From NCBI RefSeq assembly GCF_003666605.1, contig NZ_RCIV01000012.1:22160-86159 (forward strand): a DNA stretch of 64,000 nt, read 5' to 3'. Made by a program: the position numbers and the translations under genes. The first letter of the stretch is position 1. The number at the start of each line of letters is the position of its first letter. The notes beneath the pieces are model-generated. The model searched no databases. It was not told where the DNA came from and was given only the letters and a program-made list of their open reading frames with translations. Source of the stretch: Propionibacterium australiense. Lineage in GTDB: Bacteria > Actinomycetota > Actinomycetes > Propionibacteriales > Propionibacteriaceae. Of this stretch, positions 42,239 through 49,235 are shown piece after piece.

Positions 42239-42588
42239 TGGCCCGCCCCGGAGACGTCGACGAGAACGAGCGTCATGCGGCAGTCGGTCTCGGCCCTGAG
42301 GGAATGCGGCACGTCGGGCGCCATGTAGAGGCAGTCACCCGCGTGCAGCAGATTGGCCTCGCCGTTGAGTGAGAAGGTCATCTCACCCTCGAGGAGCTGG
42401 ACGACGACACCGGTCGGGACGGCGTGCTCACTGAGCATCTGCCCGGCTCCGAAGGTGAACTGGGTGACCTGCAGCAGGTCGTTCTTCACCAGGATGCGCG
42501 AGGCGGTGCTCTCGGCAACCATGGGCAACTCGGCCATGACACCCGTGGCGACGACGTTCTCGGTGTAGGCGGTCAGTTCCTCACTCAT
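42235..42588 (-). CDS. Small cupin-domain protein
   Basis: 117 residues, single cupin barrel: QFTFGAGQMLSEHAVPTGVVVQLLEGEMTF is motif 1 and LHAGDCLYMAPDVPHSLRAE motif 2. Metal ligands would include the His of SEH, the Glu of LEGE and the His of VPHS; one of the usual motif-1 histidines is missing. Small cupins of this kind may bind a metal or shield a ligand rather than catalyse. An iron box 77-95 bases upstream suggests iron control. Followed by the methyltransferase. Confidence 0.82.
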   Translation of the reverse strand: MSEELTAYTENVVATGVMAELPMVAESTASRILVKNDLLQVTQFTFGAGQMLSEHAVPTGVVVQLLEGEMTFSLNGEANLLHAGDCLYMAPDVPHSLRAETDCRMTLVLVDVSGAGQ

Positions 42589-42664
42589 CTGGGGACTCCT
42601 GGATCTCGGGATCGTCTGGCATGACCCCCAGCGAGGCGCCGGTCGACGTCGCGCCGAAGGTAGA

Positions 42665-42683
42665 TGAGGTGATCCTAACCGAA
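42665..42683. promoter_or_regulatory. DtxR/IdeR-like iron box before the cupin-methyltransferase operon
   Basis: TGAGGTGATCCTAACCGAA matches 15 of 19 positions of the consensus TTAGGTTAGCCTAACCTAA. It lies in the divergent region between the cupin and TetR genes next to an AATATTTT stretch, so iron probably represses the cupin operon. Confidence 0.6.
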
Positions 42684-42761
42684 TATTTTCCACGGGGGAA
42701 GTCCCACATAATCGACCCCTCCGGTCCATGAGCTCGATGCAACTGATTGCCAGACTTTGAA

Positions 42762-42781
42762 ATGAGTGAGCACTCACTCAT
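42762..42781. promoter_or_regulatory. TetR-type operator, perfect palindrome
   Basis: ATGAGTGAG-CA-CTCACTCAT, perfect 9-base arms, 11 bases before the GTG of the TetR gene. This is the classical place for autorepression and may also control the exporter genes that follow. Confidence 0.75.
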
Positions 42782-42792
42782 AACCTCGTCGT

Positions 42793-43398
42793 GTGAGCCG
42801 AGCAGCACCCATGTCGCCCGAGGAACGGCGCAGGACGATCATCGACGCGGCCCGTCCGCTTCTCGTCACCAATGGGGGCCGGTTCACGACGAAGCAGGTG
42901 GCCGAGGCCGCGGGGATCGCCGAGGGCACCATCTTCCGCGTCTTCCCCACCAAGCAGGCGCTCTATGACGCCGTGATCGCCGACGTGCTCGATCCGACGA
43001 GCACGGTCGAGGCGTTCCGGGCGCTCCCCGAGCACCACAATCTCGAGGAACGCATCACGGCCATCCTGACCCTGCTGTACTCGGACATGGACACGATCGA
43101 TGAGGTGTTCATGGCGGTCCACGCCATGCCCTCCGACGACCTGTCACCCCGCAAGCCACCGATGAAGAACTGTGACGGCGGCCCGACCCGCTCCGATAAC
43201 CTGCGCGGAGCCATGGCAGAGGCCATCGCTCCCTGGCAAGACGAGTTGTCCGTCTCGCTGGCAGAGGCCGCCGCCTGGCTCCGCTCCGTCGCGATGGCGA
43301 CCTCACACCCCTTCCTGAAGCGAGGCGCTGACTTTCCCCCCGAGCTCACCGCCCGCCTGCTCACCCATGGCCTGGAGAAAGGATCCGCACGCTCTTGA
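42793..43398 (+). CDS. TetR-family transcriptional repressor
   Basis: 201 residues. N-terminal HTH: PEERRRTIIDAARPLLVTNGGRFTTKQVAEAAGIAEGTIFRVFPTKQALYDAVI. The C-terminal ligand domain is divergent as usual. No ribosome site precedes the GTG at 42793 (or the ATG at 42811), so the message may be leaderless. A perfect palindrome sits just upstream. The two ABC half-exporters follow 14 bases later on the same strand and are the probable targets; the inducer is probably their substrate. Confidence 0.88.
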   Translation: MSRAAPMSPEERRRTIIDAARPLLVTNGGRFTTKQVAEAAGIAEGTIFRVFPTKQALYDAVIADVLDPTSTVEAFRALPEHHNLEERITAILTLLYSDMDTIDEVFMAVHAMPSDDLSPRKPPMKNCDGGPTRSDNLRGAMAEAIAPWQDELSVSLAEAAAWLRSVAMATSHPFLKRGADFPPELTARLLTHGLEKGSARS

Positions 43399-43411
43399 GA
43401 AGGGATCGCGC

Positions 43412-45148
43412 ATGCTGAGCGGACTCATCGGGCGCTTCGGCGGGCGCTACCGGGGCCAGTTCACCATCGTCGTGCTGTTGCAGGCGGTGGCTTCCGTGGC
43501 CTCGTTGATGCTGCCCAATCTGAACGCCCGCATCATCGACACCGGTGTGGCCAACGGCGACACCGCCTACATCTGGCGAGCCGGAGCCAGGATGCTCGCC
43601 GTCGGGGGGACCCAGGCCGTCGCGCAGTGCCTGGCGGCCGTCTTCGGTGCACGACTCGCGATGGGAATCGGCCGCGACATCCGCGCCGGCCTGTTCGACA
43701 CCGTGCTGGGCTACTCGAGTCAGGAGGTCAACCACTTCGGCGCCCCCTCGCTCATCACCCGCACCACCAATGACGTGCAGCAGGTCCAGCAGCTCCTCCT
43801 CATGACCTGCATCATGATCCTGGGCGCCCCGATCACGATGATCGGCGCCATCGTCATGGCGCTGCGCCAGGACATGGGGCTGTCGTGGATCGTCGCCGTG
43901 GCCGCCCTCGTCCTGGTGGTCCTCGTGGGGGCCATCGTCAGCCGGATGACCCCGGCCTTCCGGAGGAACCAGGAGAGCATCGACCGGATCAACCAGGTCG
44001 TACGAGAGCAGCTGAGCGGTATCCGCGTCATCCGCGCCTTCATCCGGGAGCGCCGGGAACGCAAGCGCTTCGATCTGGCCAACCAGTCACTGATGCTGCT
44101 GGGCTTCAGGATCGGCACCTTCTTCTCACTGCTGGCACCGCTGGTCATGCTCATCATGAACGCCTCCACCGTCGCCGTGTGGTGGTTCGGCGCGCTGCGC
44201 GTCGAGAGCGGGGACATGCAGGTCGGCCAGATCACGGCCTTCATGACCTACATGATCCAGATGCTCCTGAGCGTGATGATGGCCGCGATCATGATGATCC
44301 AGCTGCCCCGCGCTCAGGTCTGCGCCCGCCGCATCATGGAGGTCCTCAACACCGGCTCGACCGTCACGCAGCCCGCCAAGCCCGTCCGCAAGCTCGCGGC
44401 GACCGGGGAGATGGACATGACCAATGTGGTGTTCAGCTATCCGGGCGCCGAGGAACCGGTGCTCCACGACATCAACCTCTCGCTGCGGCCCGGCACCACG
44501 ACCGCCGTCATCGGCTCCACCGGTTCGGGCAAGACGACGCTGGCCAATCTCGTCCCCCGCCTGTACGACGTGACCGGCGGTTCGATCAAGCTGGACGGCG
44601 TCGACCTGCGCAAGATCGACATGGACCTCATGTGGAGCCGTATCGGCCTGGTGCCGCAGAAACCGTACCTGTTCAGCGGCACGGTGGCCTCGAACCTGCG
44701 TTACGGCAATCCCGAGGCCACCGAGGAGCAGATGTGGGCCGCGCTGCGCACCGCCCAGGCGGCCGATTTCGTCGAGCAGATGGACGGCCAGCTCGAGGCC
44801 CCGATCACCCAGGGCGGCACGAACGTCTCCGGCGGCCAGCGCCAGCGCCTGTCGATCGCCCGGGCCCTCGTCAAGAAACCCGAGATCTACGTCTTCGACG
44901 ACGCCTTCAGCGCCCTCGACGTCGCCACCGACGCCCGCCTGCGCGCGGCGCTGGCCGCAGAGACGCAGGACGCGGCAGTCCTCATCATCGCCCAACGCGT
45001 CTCGACCATCCGTGACGCGGACCAGATCATCGTGCTCGACTCCGGCCACGTCGTCGGACGCGGCACCCACGCCGAGCTGCTCGATGGCTGCGAGACCTAC
45101 CAGGAGATCGTGTCCTCGCAGATGAGCGCTGAGGAGGCCGCGGCATGA
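43412..45148 (+). CDS. ABC exporter half, degenerate-site subunit
   Basis: 578 residues: six transmembrane helices then an ATPase domain. Walker A GSTGSGKTTLA and signature VSGGQRQRLS are canonical, but Walker B reads IYVFDDAFSALD (Asp instead of the catalytic Glu) and the H-loop reads IAQRVSTI (Gln instead of His). This is the pattern of the non-catalytic partner in heterodimeric exporters such as TM287/288. The ATG at 43412, after GAGAAGGG, gives a normal N-terminus; the next gene, its partner, overlaps by four bases. Confidence 0.9.
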   Translation: MLSGLIGRFGGRYRGQFTIVVLLQAVASVASLMLPNLNARIIDTGVANGDTAYIWRAGARMLAVGGTQAVAQCLAAVFGARLAMGIGRDIRAGLFDTVLGYSSQEVNHFGAPSLITRTTNDVQQVQQLLLMTCIMILGAPITMIGAIVMALRQDMGLSWIVAVAALVLVVLVGAIVSRMTPAFRRNQESIDRINQVVREQLSGIRVIRAFIRERRERKRFDLANQSLMLLGFRIGTFFSLLAPLVMLIMNASTVAVWWFGALRVESGDMQVGQITAFMTYMIQMLLSVMMAAIMMIQLPRAQVCARRIMEVLNTGSTVTQPAKPVRKLAATGEMDMTNVVFSYPGAEEPVLHDINLSLRPGTTTAVIGSTGSGKTTLANLVPRLYDVTGGSIKLDGVDLRKIDMDLMWSRIGLVPQKPYLFSGTVASNLRYGNPEATEEQMWAALRTAQAADFVEQMDGQLEAPITQGGTNVSGGQRQRLSIARALVKKPEIYVFDDAFSALDVATDARLRAALAAETQDAAVLIIAQRVSTIRDADQIIVLDSGHVVGRGTHAELLDGCETYQEIVSSQMSAEEAAA

Positions 45149-47136
45149 GCCGGGACGACAAGGAAAAGAACCGGGACAGGGCCACCGTGGCCAAGGCCCA
45201 TGAGCGCCCCGACTACGCCAAGAACGTCCAGCACGGCCCAGGCCCCGGCGGCCGGGTGCAGGAGAAGGCCGTCAACTTCGGCCCCTCGCTGCGACGGCTG
45301 ATCGGCGAGCTCGCGCCGTACAAGTGGGCGATCCTGCTCGTCGTCGTGATGGGCTCCGCCGGTGTCGCGTTCAACGTCTACTCCCCCAGGCTGCTGGGGC
45401 GGGCCACGAACGTCGTCTACGAGGGTTTCATCGGCAGGATGCTTCCCGCCGGGGTGACCAAGGAGCAGGCCATCGCCGCCCTGGAGGCGGCCGGGAAGTC
45501 GGACCAGGCGCAGATGATCTCCGCGCTCGACGTGGTGCCCGGACAGGGCATCGACCTCACCCGCCTGTCCCACATCCTGCTGGCCTGCATGACGCTGTAC
45601 GTGCTGTCCTCGGTGCTGCAGTTCCTGCAGGGCTACATCCTCAACCGCGTCGTCCAGCGCTCGGTCTACTCGATGCGAGACCAGGTCAGCAGCAAACTCG
45701 ACCGCCTGCCGCTGAGCTACTTCGACTCGCAGCCGCGCGGTGAGCTGCTCAGCCGCATCACGAACGACATCGACAACATCCAGCAGACCCTGCAGCAGAC
45801 GCTCACCCAGATGCTCAATGCCGTGCTGCAGCTGGCCGGCGTGCTCATCATGATGCTGCTGGTGAGCCCCCGCCTGACGGTCATCGCGTTGTGCGCGATC
45901 CCCGTCTCGTTCATCGTCTCGGTGCTCATCGGCCGGGTCGCCCAGAAACGCTTCGTCGGCATGTGGACGGCGACCGGTGTCCTCAACGGCAAGGTCGAGG
46001 AGGCCTTCACCGGCCACTCACTCGTCAAGGTCTTCGGCCGACGCCGCGAGGTGGCGGCCGAGTTCGCCACGACCAACGAGGAGCTGTACAGGCAGAGTTT
46101 CGGCGCCCAGGCGGTCAGCGCCCTGCTCATGCCGGTCAACTTCTTCGTCGGCAACCTGACCTACGTGGCGGTGGCCGTCGTCGGAGGCCTGCGCGTGGCC
46201 AGCGGCCAGATGCTCCTCGGTGACGTGACCTCGTTCATCCAGTACTCGCGGATGTTCACCCAGCCGATCACACAGGTCGCCTCGATGGCCAATCTGCTGC
46301 AGTCGGGCGTGGCCAGCGCCGAACGCGTCTTCGAGGTCCTCGACGCCACCGAGCAGACCCCCGACCGGGACGGTTCGATGGTGCTGCCGGTCAAGGGCCA
46401 CGTCGAGTTCGACCACGTCAGGTTCTCCTACAGCCCCGACAAGCCGCTCATCAAGGACCTCTCGCTCGACGTGCAGCCCGGCCAGCAGATCGCCATCGTC
46501 GGGCCGACCGGCGCCGGCAAGACGACGATGGTCAACCTGCTGGAACGCTTCTACGACGTGGACGGCGGAGCCATCCGCATCGACGGGGTCGACATCAACG
46601 ACGTGCCACGCACCCAGCTGCGCGACCAGCTCGGCATGGTCCTGCAGGACACCTGGCTGTTCGGCGGCTCGATCCGCGACAACATCGCCTACGGCAAGCC
46701 GGGAGCCACGGACGAGGAGGTCATCGAGGCCGCGCGGCAGGCCTACGTGGACCGTTTCGTCCACACCCTGCCGTCCGGCTACGACACGGTCATCAACGAC
46801 GAGGGGACGAACGTCTCCGCAGGTGAGAAGCAGCTGCTCACCATCGCCCGCGCATTCATCTCCGACCCGTCGATCCTCATCCTCGACGAGGCCACGAGTT
46901 CCGTCGACACCCGCACCGAGGCCCTCATCCAGAAGGCCATGGCGCGGCTGCGTGCCGGACGGACCAGCTTCGTCATCGCACACCGCCTCTCGACGATCCG
47001 GGACGCCGACATCATCCTCGTGATGGAGCACGGCGACATCGTCGAGCAGGGGAACCACGACGAACTGATCGCGGCCAAGGGCGCCTACTGGCGTCTCTAC
47101 CAGGCCCAGTTCGCCGGAAGCCAGGAGGCCGCCTAG
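45145..47136 (+). CDS. ABC exporter half, catalytic-site subunit
   Basis: 663 residues with a ~45-residue charged N-terminal extension, six transmembrane helices and an ATPase domain. Walker B ILILDEATSSVD and H-loop IAHRLSTI are catalytic, while the signature is altered to VSAGEKQLLTIARA; the partner subunit supplies the intact signature. Together the two form a heterodimeric multidrug- or peptide-type exporter under TetR control. An insert of ~50 residues between the first two helices (GVTKEQAIAALEAAGKSDQA) is extracellular. A strong terminator follows. Confidence 0.9.
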   Translation: MSRDDKEKNRDRATVAKAHERPDYAKNVQHGPGPGGRVQEKAVNFGPSLRRLIGELAPYKWAILLVVVMGSAGVAFNVYSPRLLGRATNVVYEGFIGRMLPAGVTKEQAIAALEAAGKSDQAQMISALDVVPGQGIDLTRLSHILLACMTLYVLSSVLQFLQGYILNRVVQRSVYSMRDQVSSKLDRLPLSYFDSQPRGELLSRITNDIDNIQQTLQQTLTQMLNAVLQLAGVLIMMLLVSPRLTVIALCAIPVSFIVSVLIGRVAQKRFVGMWTATGVLNGKVEEAFTGHSLVKVFGRRREVAAEFATTNEELYRQSFGAQAVSALLMPVNFFVGNLTYVAVAVVGGLRVASGQMLLGDVTSFIQYSRMFTQPITQVASMANLLQSGVASAERVFEVLDATEQTPDRDGSMVLPVKGHVEFDHVRFSYSPDKPLIKDLSLDVQPGQQIAIVGPTGAGKTTMVNLLERFYDVDGGAIRIDGVDINDVPRTQLRDQLGMVLQDTWLFGGSIRDNIAYGKPGATDEEVIEAARQAYVDRFVHTLPSGYDTVINDEGTNVSAGEKQLLTIARAFISDPSILILDEATSSVDTRTEALIQKAMARLRAGRTSFVIAHRLSTIRDADIILVMEHGDIVEQGNHDELIAAKGAYWRLYQAQFAGSQEAA

Positions 47137-47194
47137 GGCAGAAGGCATCCTCCATGGGACCGCCTGGGGCAGAGGGCGGATCGCAGTGAGAGGG

Positions 47195-47231
47195 GAACCC
47201 CGGTACCGAACACCCTCCGGTACCGGGGTTC
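47195..47231 (+). terminator. Terminator of the TetR-exporter operon
   Basis: GAACCCCGGTACCG (47195-47208) pairs perfectly with CGGTACCGGGGTTC (47218-47231), nine-base loop, followed by TTCCTT; about 60 bases past the stop codon. Confidence 0.8.
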
Positions 47232-47319
47232 TTCCTTGGGCCCTGGAGCCCCCGCGTCAAAGCACCCACAGCTGTTCACCCTGAGCAAACAATACTCTCT
47301 TGCATAAAGTAGCTTTCTT

Positions 47320-47338
47320 ATATAAAGTCACTTTATAT
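47320..47338. promoter_or_regulatory. AT-rich perfect palindrome before the NADP-type oxidoreductase
   Basis: ATATAAAGT-C-ACTTTATAT, perfect 9-base arms, within a strongly AT-rich stretch (about 47285-47355) of an otherwise GC-rich region. A degenerate copy (ATAAAGTAGCTTTCTTAT) precedes it. Probably the operator of the HxlR-family regulator encoded downstream, overlapping the promoter. Confidence 0.65.
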
Positions 47339-47377
47339 TAAAAAGTATTATTGCTCTCGATCCCGGAGGAGAATCCC

Positions 47378-47995
47378 ATGACATCAGTTTCAGTCATCGG
47401 CGTCGGCAGCATCGGCTCGGCCGTCGCCTCCGTGTTCGTCGCGGCGGATACCGATGTGCAGGTACTCGCCCGAGACACCACCAAGGCCGTGGGCATTGGG
47501 GACGTCACCGTCTCCCGGCTGGGAGATCCCATCACCGGTGACGTCGTCGTCCTCTCCCTCCCCTACCCTGCCGTGGCCGATGTGCTCGATCAGTACGGCG
47601 CGAGTGCCTTCGCCGGCAAGATCGTTGTCGACCCCACCAATCCGGTGACCATCCCCGAGTTGGCCTCGGTGCTCCCCGCTGGCACGTCAGCTGCCGACGA
47701 GATCGCCGCCAAGCTGCCCGACGCCCGGGTCGTCAAGGCCTTCAACACGAACTTCGCCGCGACGATCGCCACCGGCAAGGCCTCCAACGGTGCGACTACC
47801 GTCGTCCTCGCCGCAGGCGATGACGACGACGCCAAGGCCACTGTGCGTTCGCTCGTCGAGGGCGGCGGGCTGGCATTCGCCGACGGTGGCGGCCTCGCCA
47901 ATGCCGTGCGGCTGGAGGCCGTCGGCGCAGTCGGCATGCACCTGGCCCTCACCGAGCAGATCAGCTGGACGGACGGCTTGCTCATCACCGCATGA
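47378..47995 (+). CDS. F420/NADP oxidoreductase-type Rossmann protein
   Basis: 205 residues. Starts SVSVIGVGSIGSAVASVF, a GxGxxG dinucleotide site, then VQVLARDTT, VVLSLPYPAVADVL and VVDPTNPVTIPE, and KAFNTNFAATI. This matches the NADPH-dependent F420 reductase/NADP-binding family (and eukaryotic STEAP-like reductases). Most such stand-alone proteins have unknown substrates. GGAGGAG sets the ATG at 47378. A hairpin with 19-base arms follows, then an HxlR regulator, which suggests redox-stress induction. Confidence 0.82.
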   Translation: MTSVSVIGVGSIGSAVASVFVAADTDVQVLARDTTKAVGIGDVTVSRLGDPITGDVVVLSLPYPAVADVLDQYGASAFAGKIVVDPTNPVTIPELASVLPAGTSAADEIAAKLPDARVVKAFNTNFAATIATGKASNGATTVVLAAGDDDDAKATVRSLVEGGGLAFADGGGLANAVRLEAVGAVGMHLALTEQISWTDGLLITA

Positions 47996-48008
47996 CGATG
48001 CCAGGCAC

Positions 48009-48053
48009 CACATCAGTGCTGTCGGGGACTCGCCCCCCGACAGCACTGATGTG
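48009..48053 (+). terminator. Terminator hairpin with a 19-bp perfect stem
   Basis: CACATCAGTGCTGTCGGGG at 48009-48027 pairs perfectly with 48035-48053 around a seven-base loop, starting 13 bases after the oxidoreductase stop. No T tract, as is common in Actinobacteria. Confidence 0.8.
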
Positions 48054-48100
48054 CGCCGCTTCAGTAGAGTGGCCCCCAAGGATGTCCTGGGGGGGTGGCC

Positions 48101-48499
48101 ATGACCGAGACGACCAGTGGAGCGGCTGGGGGCCCCTTCAACCCCTATTCCCGAGCCTGCCCATCGCGGCGACTCCTCAAATTCCTCGGCGATCTGTGGA
48201 CGGTCCTGGTCATCGGGGCGCTGTACGACGCCGGAACGCCGCAGCGGTTCACCGAGATCTCCCTGCGTGTCGATGGAATCTCCACGAAGATGCTGACCAG
48301 CACCCTGCGCAGACTCGAACGCAATGGCCTGGTCCTGCGGCAGCAGTACGCCGAGACGCCCCCACGCGTCACCTACGAATTGAGCCCGGCGGGGCAGGAT
48401 CTGGCGGGTATTCTGCGGGAGGTCGAGGCATGGGCGACCAGCCACATGCAGGACGTGCTTGCCGCGCGTGATTCGTACGACGCCGCCCACGAAGCGTGA
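48101..48499 (+). CDS. HxlR-family transcriptional regulator
   Basis: 132 residues. Starts with NPYSRACPSRRLLKFLGDLWTVLVIGAL, including the conserved N-terminal Cys used as a redox or aldehyde sensor in YodB/HypR/HxlR relatives, then the winged helix RFTEISLRVDGISTKMLTSTLRRLERNGLVLRQ. The ATG at 48101 was taken; a GTG at 48095 is in frame. It probably controls the oxidoreductase upstream through the AT-rich palindrome. Confidence 0.88.
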   Translation: MTETTSGAAGGPFNPYSRACPSRRLLKFLGDLWTVLVIGALYDAGTPQRFTEISLRVDGISTKMLTSTLRRLERNGLVLRQQYAETPPRVTYELSPAGQDLAGILREVEAWATSHMQDVLAARDSYDAAHEA

Positions 48500-48541
48500 C
48501 CCGGCCCGCAGCAGCCCCAGCGCACTCACCAGCTGGCGCCC

Positions 48542-49123
48542 CTACAACACTGCCTCCCGGCGGGAGAACTCCAGATAGCGCCGGTGGGCCTGGGCGATGA
48601 CGGCCCAGGCCCGCTCGGGGTTCTCACCGAAGGCGATGTAGGGCACCCGAATGCCTGCCGCCTTCCTGCCCGGCACGGCCGGGACGCTCAGACGACAGAT
48701 GCGTTTGTTCGACCGTCCGATGCGGCCCACGGTGACCTGTGAGATCTCATACCAGCGATAGGCGTACTCACGCCGCCAGGTGCCCCTGACCAGTTCCTCC
48801 TGAACGATCCCGACGGTGCTCAGCGTGAGCCGGCGGGGCCGGATCATCCTCATGTTCACTGCGAAGCCGCCGATGATCGACAACGCCGCGATGCCGCCGA
48901 GAACCCCGACCAGCACAGGGTGGTTTGCCTGCGGGGCGAGGACACCGAGGAAGAAGAATGCCAGGACAGCACCGGTTGCGCTGAGCAACAGGAGATCCTG
49001 TTGCGCCCCGGAGCGGTCGGACGTCACGACGAGGGGCCGGCCGGTGTCGATGTGCGCGAGAGCCTCCTCGACGCTCAGGTCTGCGGAGGCCCGGCTCGCC
49101 CAGGACCCGCGTTCGTCTCTCAT
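48542..49123 (-). CDS. Membrane protein with PH-like domain (paralogue of 51663-52256)
   Basis: 193 residues. Polar N-terminus, two hydrophobic helices (LLLLSATGAVLAFFFLGVLA and VLVGVLGGIAALSIIGGFAV), then a small beta-rich domain (LTLSTVGIVQEEL, YAYRWYEISQVTVGRIG) ending AHRRYLEFSRREAVL. The layout resembles bacterial PH (DUF304-type) membrane proteins. A second protein with the same plan and the same ending (AHMRYYEWSKQF) is encoded on the other side of the GH31 gene. Function unknown. Confidence 0.7.
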   Translation of the reverse strand: MRDERGSWASRASADLSVEEALAHIDTGRPLVVTSDRSGAQQDLLLLSATGAVLAFFFLGVLAPQANHPVLVGVLGGIAALSIIGGFAVNMRMIRPRRLTLSTVGIVQEELVRGTWRREYAYRWYEISQVTVGRIGRSNKRICRLSVPAVPGRKAAGIRVPYIAFGENPERAWAVIAQAHRRYLEFSRREAVL

Positions 49124-49235
49124 CGGAACTGATCGTACCGAAACAACAGCGGTGCTCGCGCGCCGATGGCGAGGGCCGGTCGGAATCGCCGTACGATCCC
49201 GGCCCGCGCGGTCGGCCGTCGGGACGAGGAGGTGG

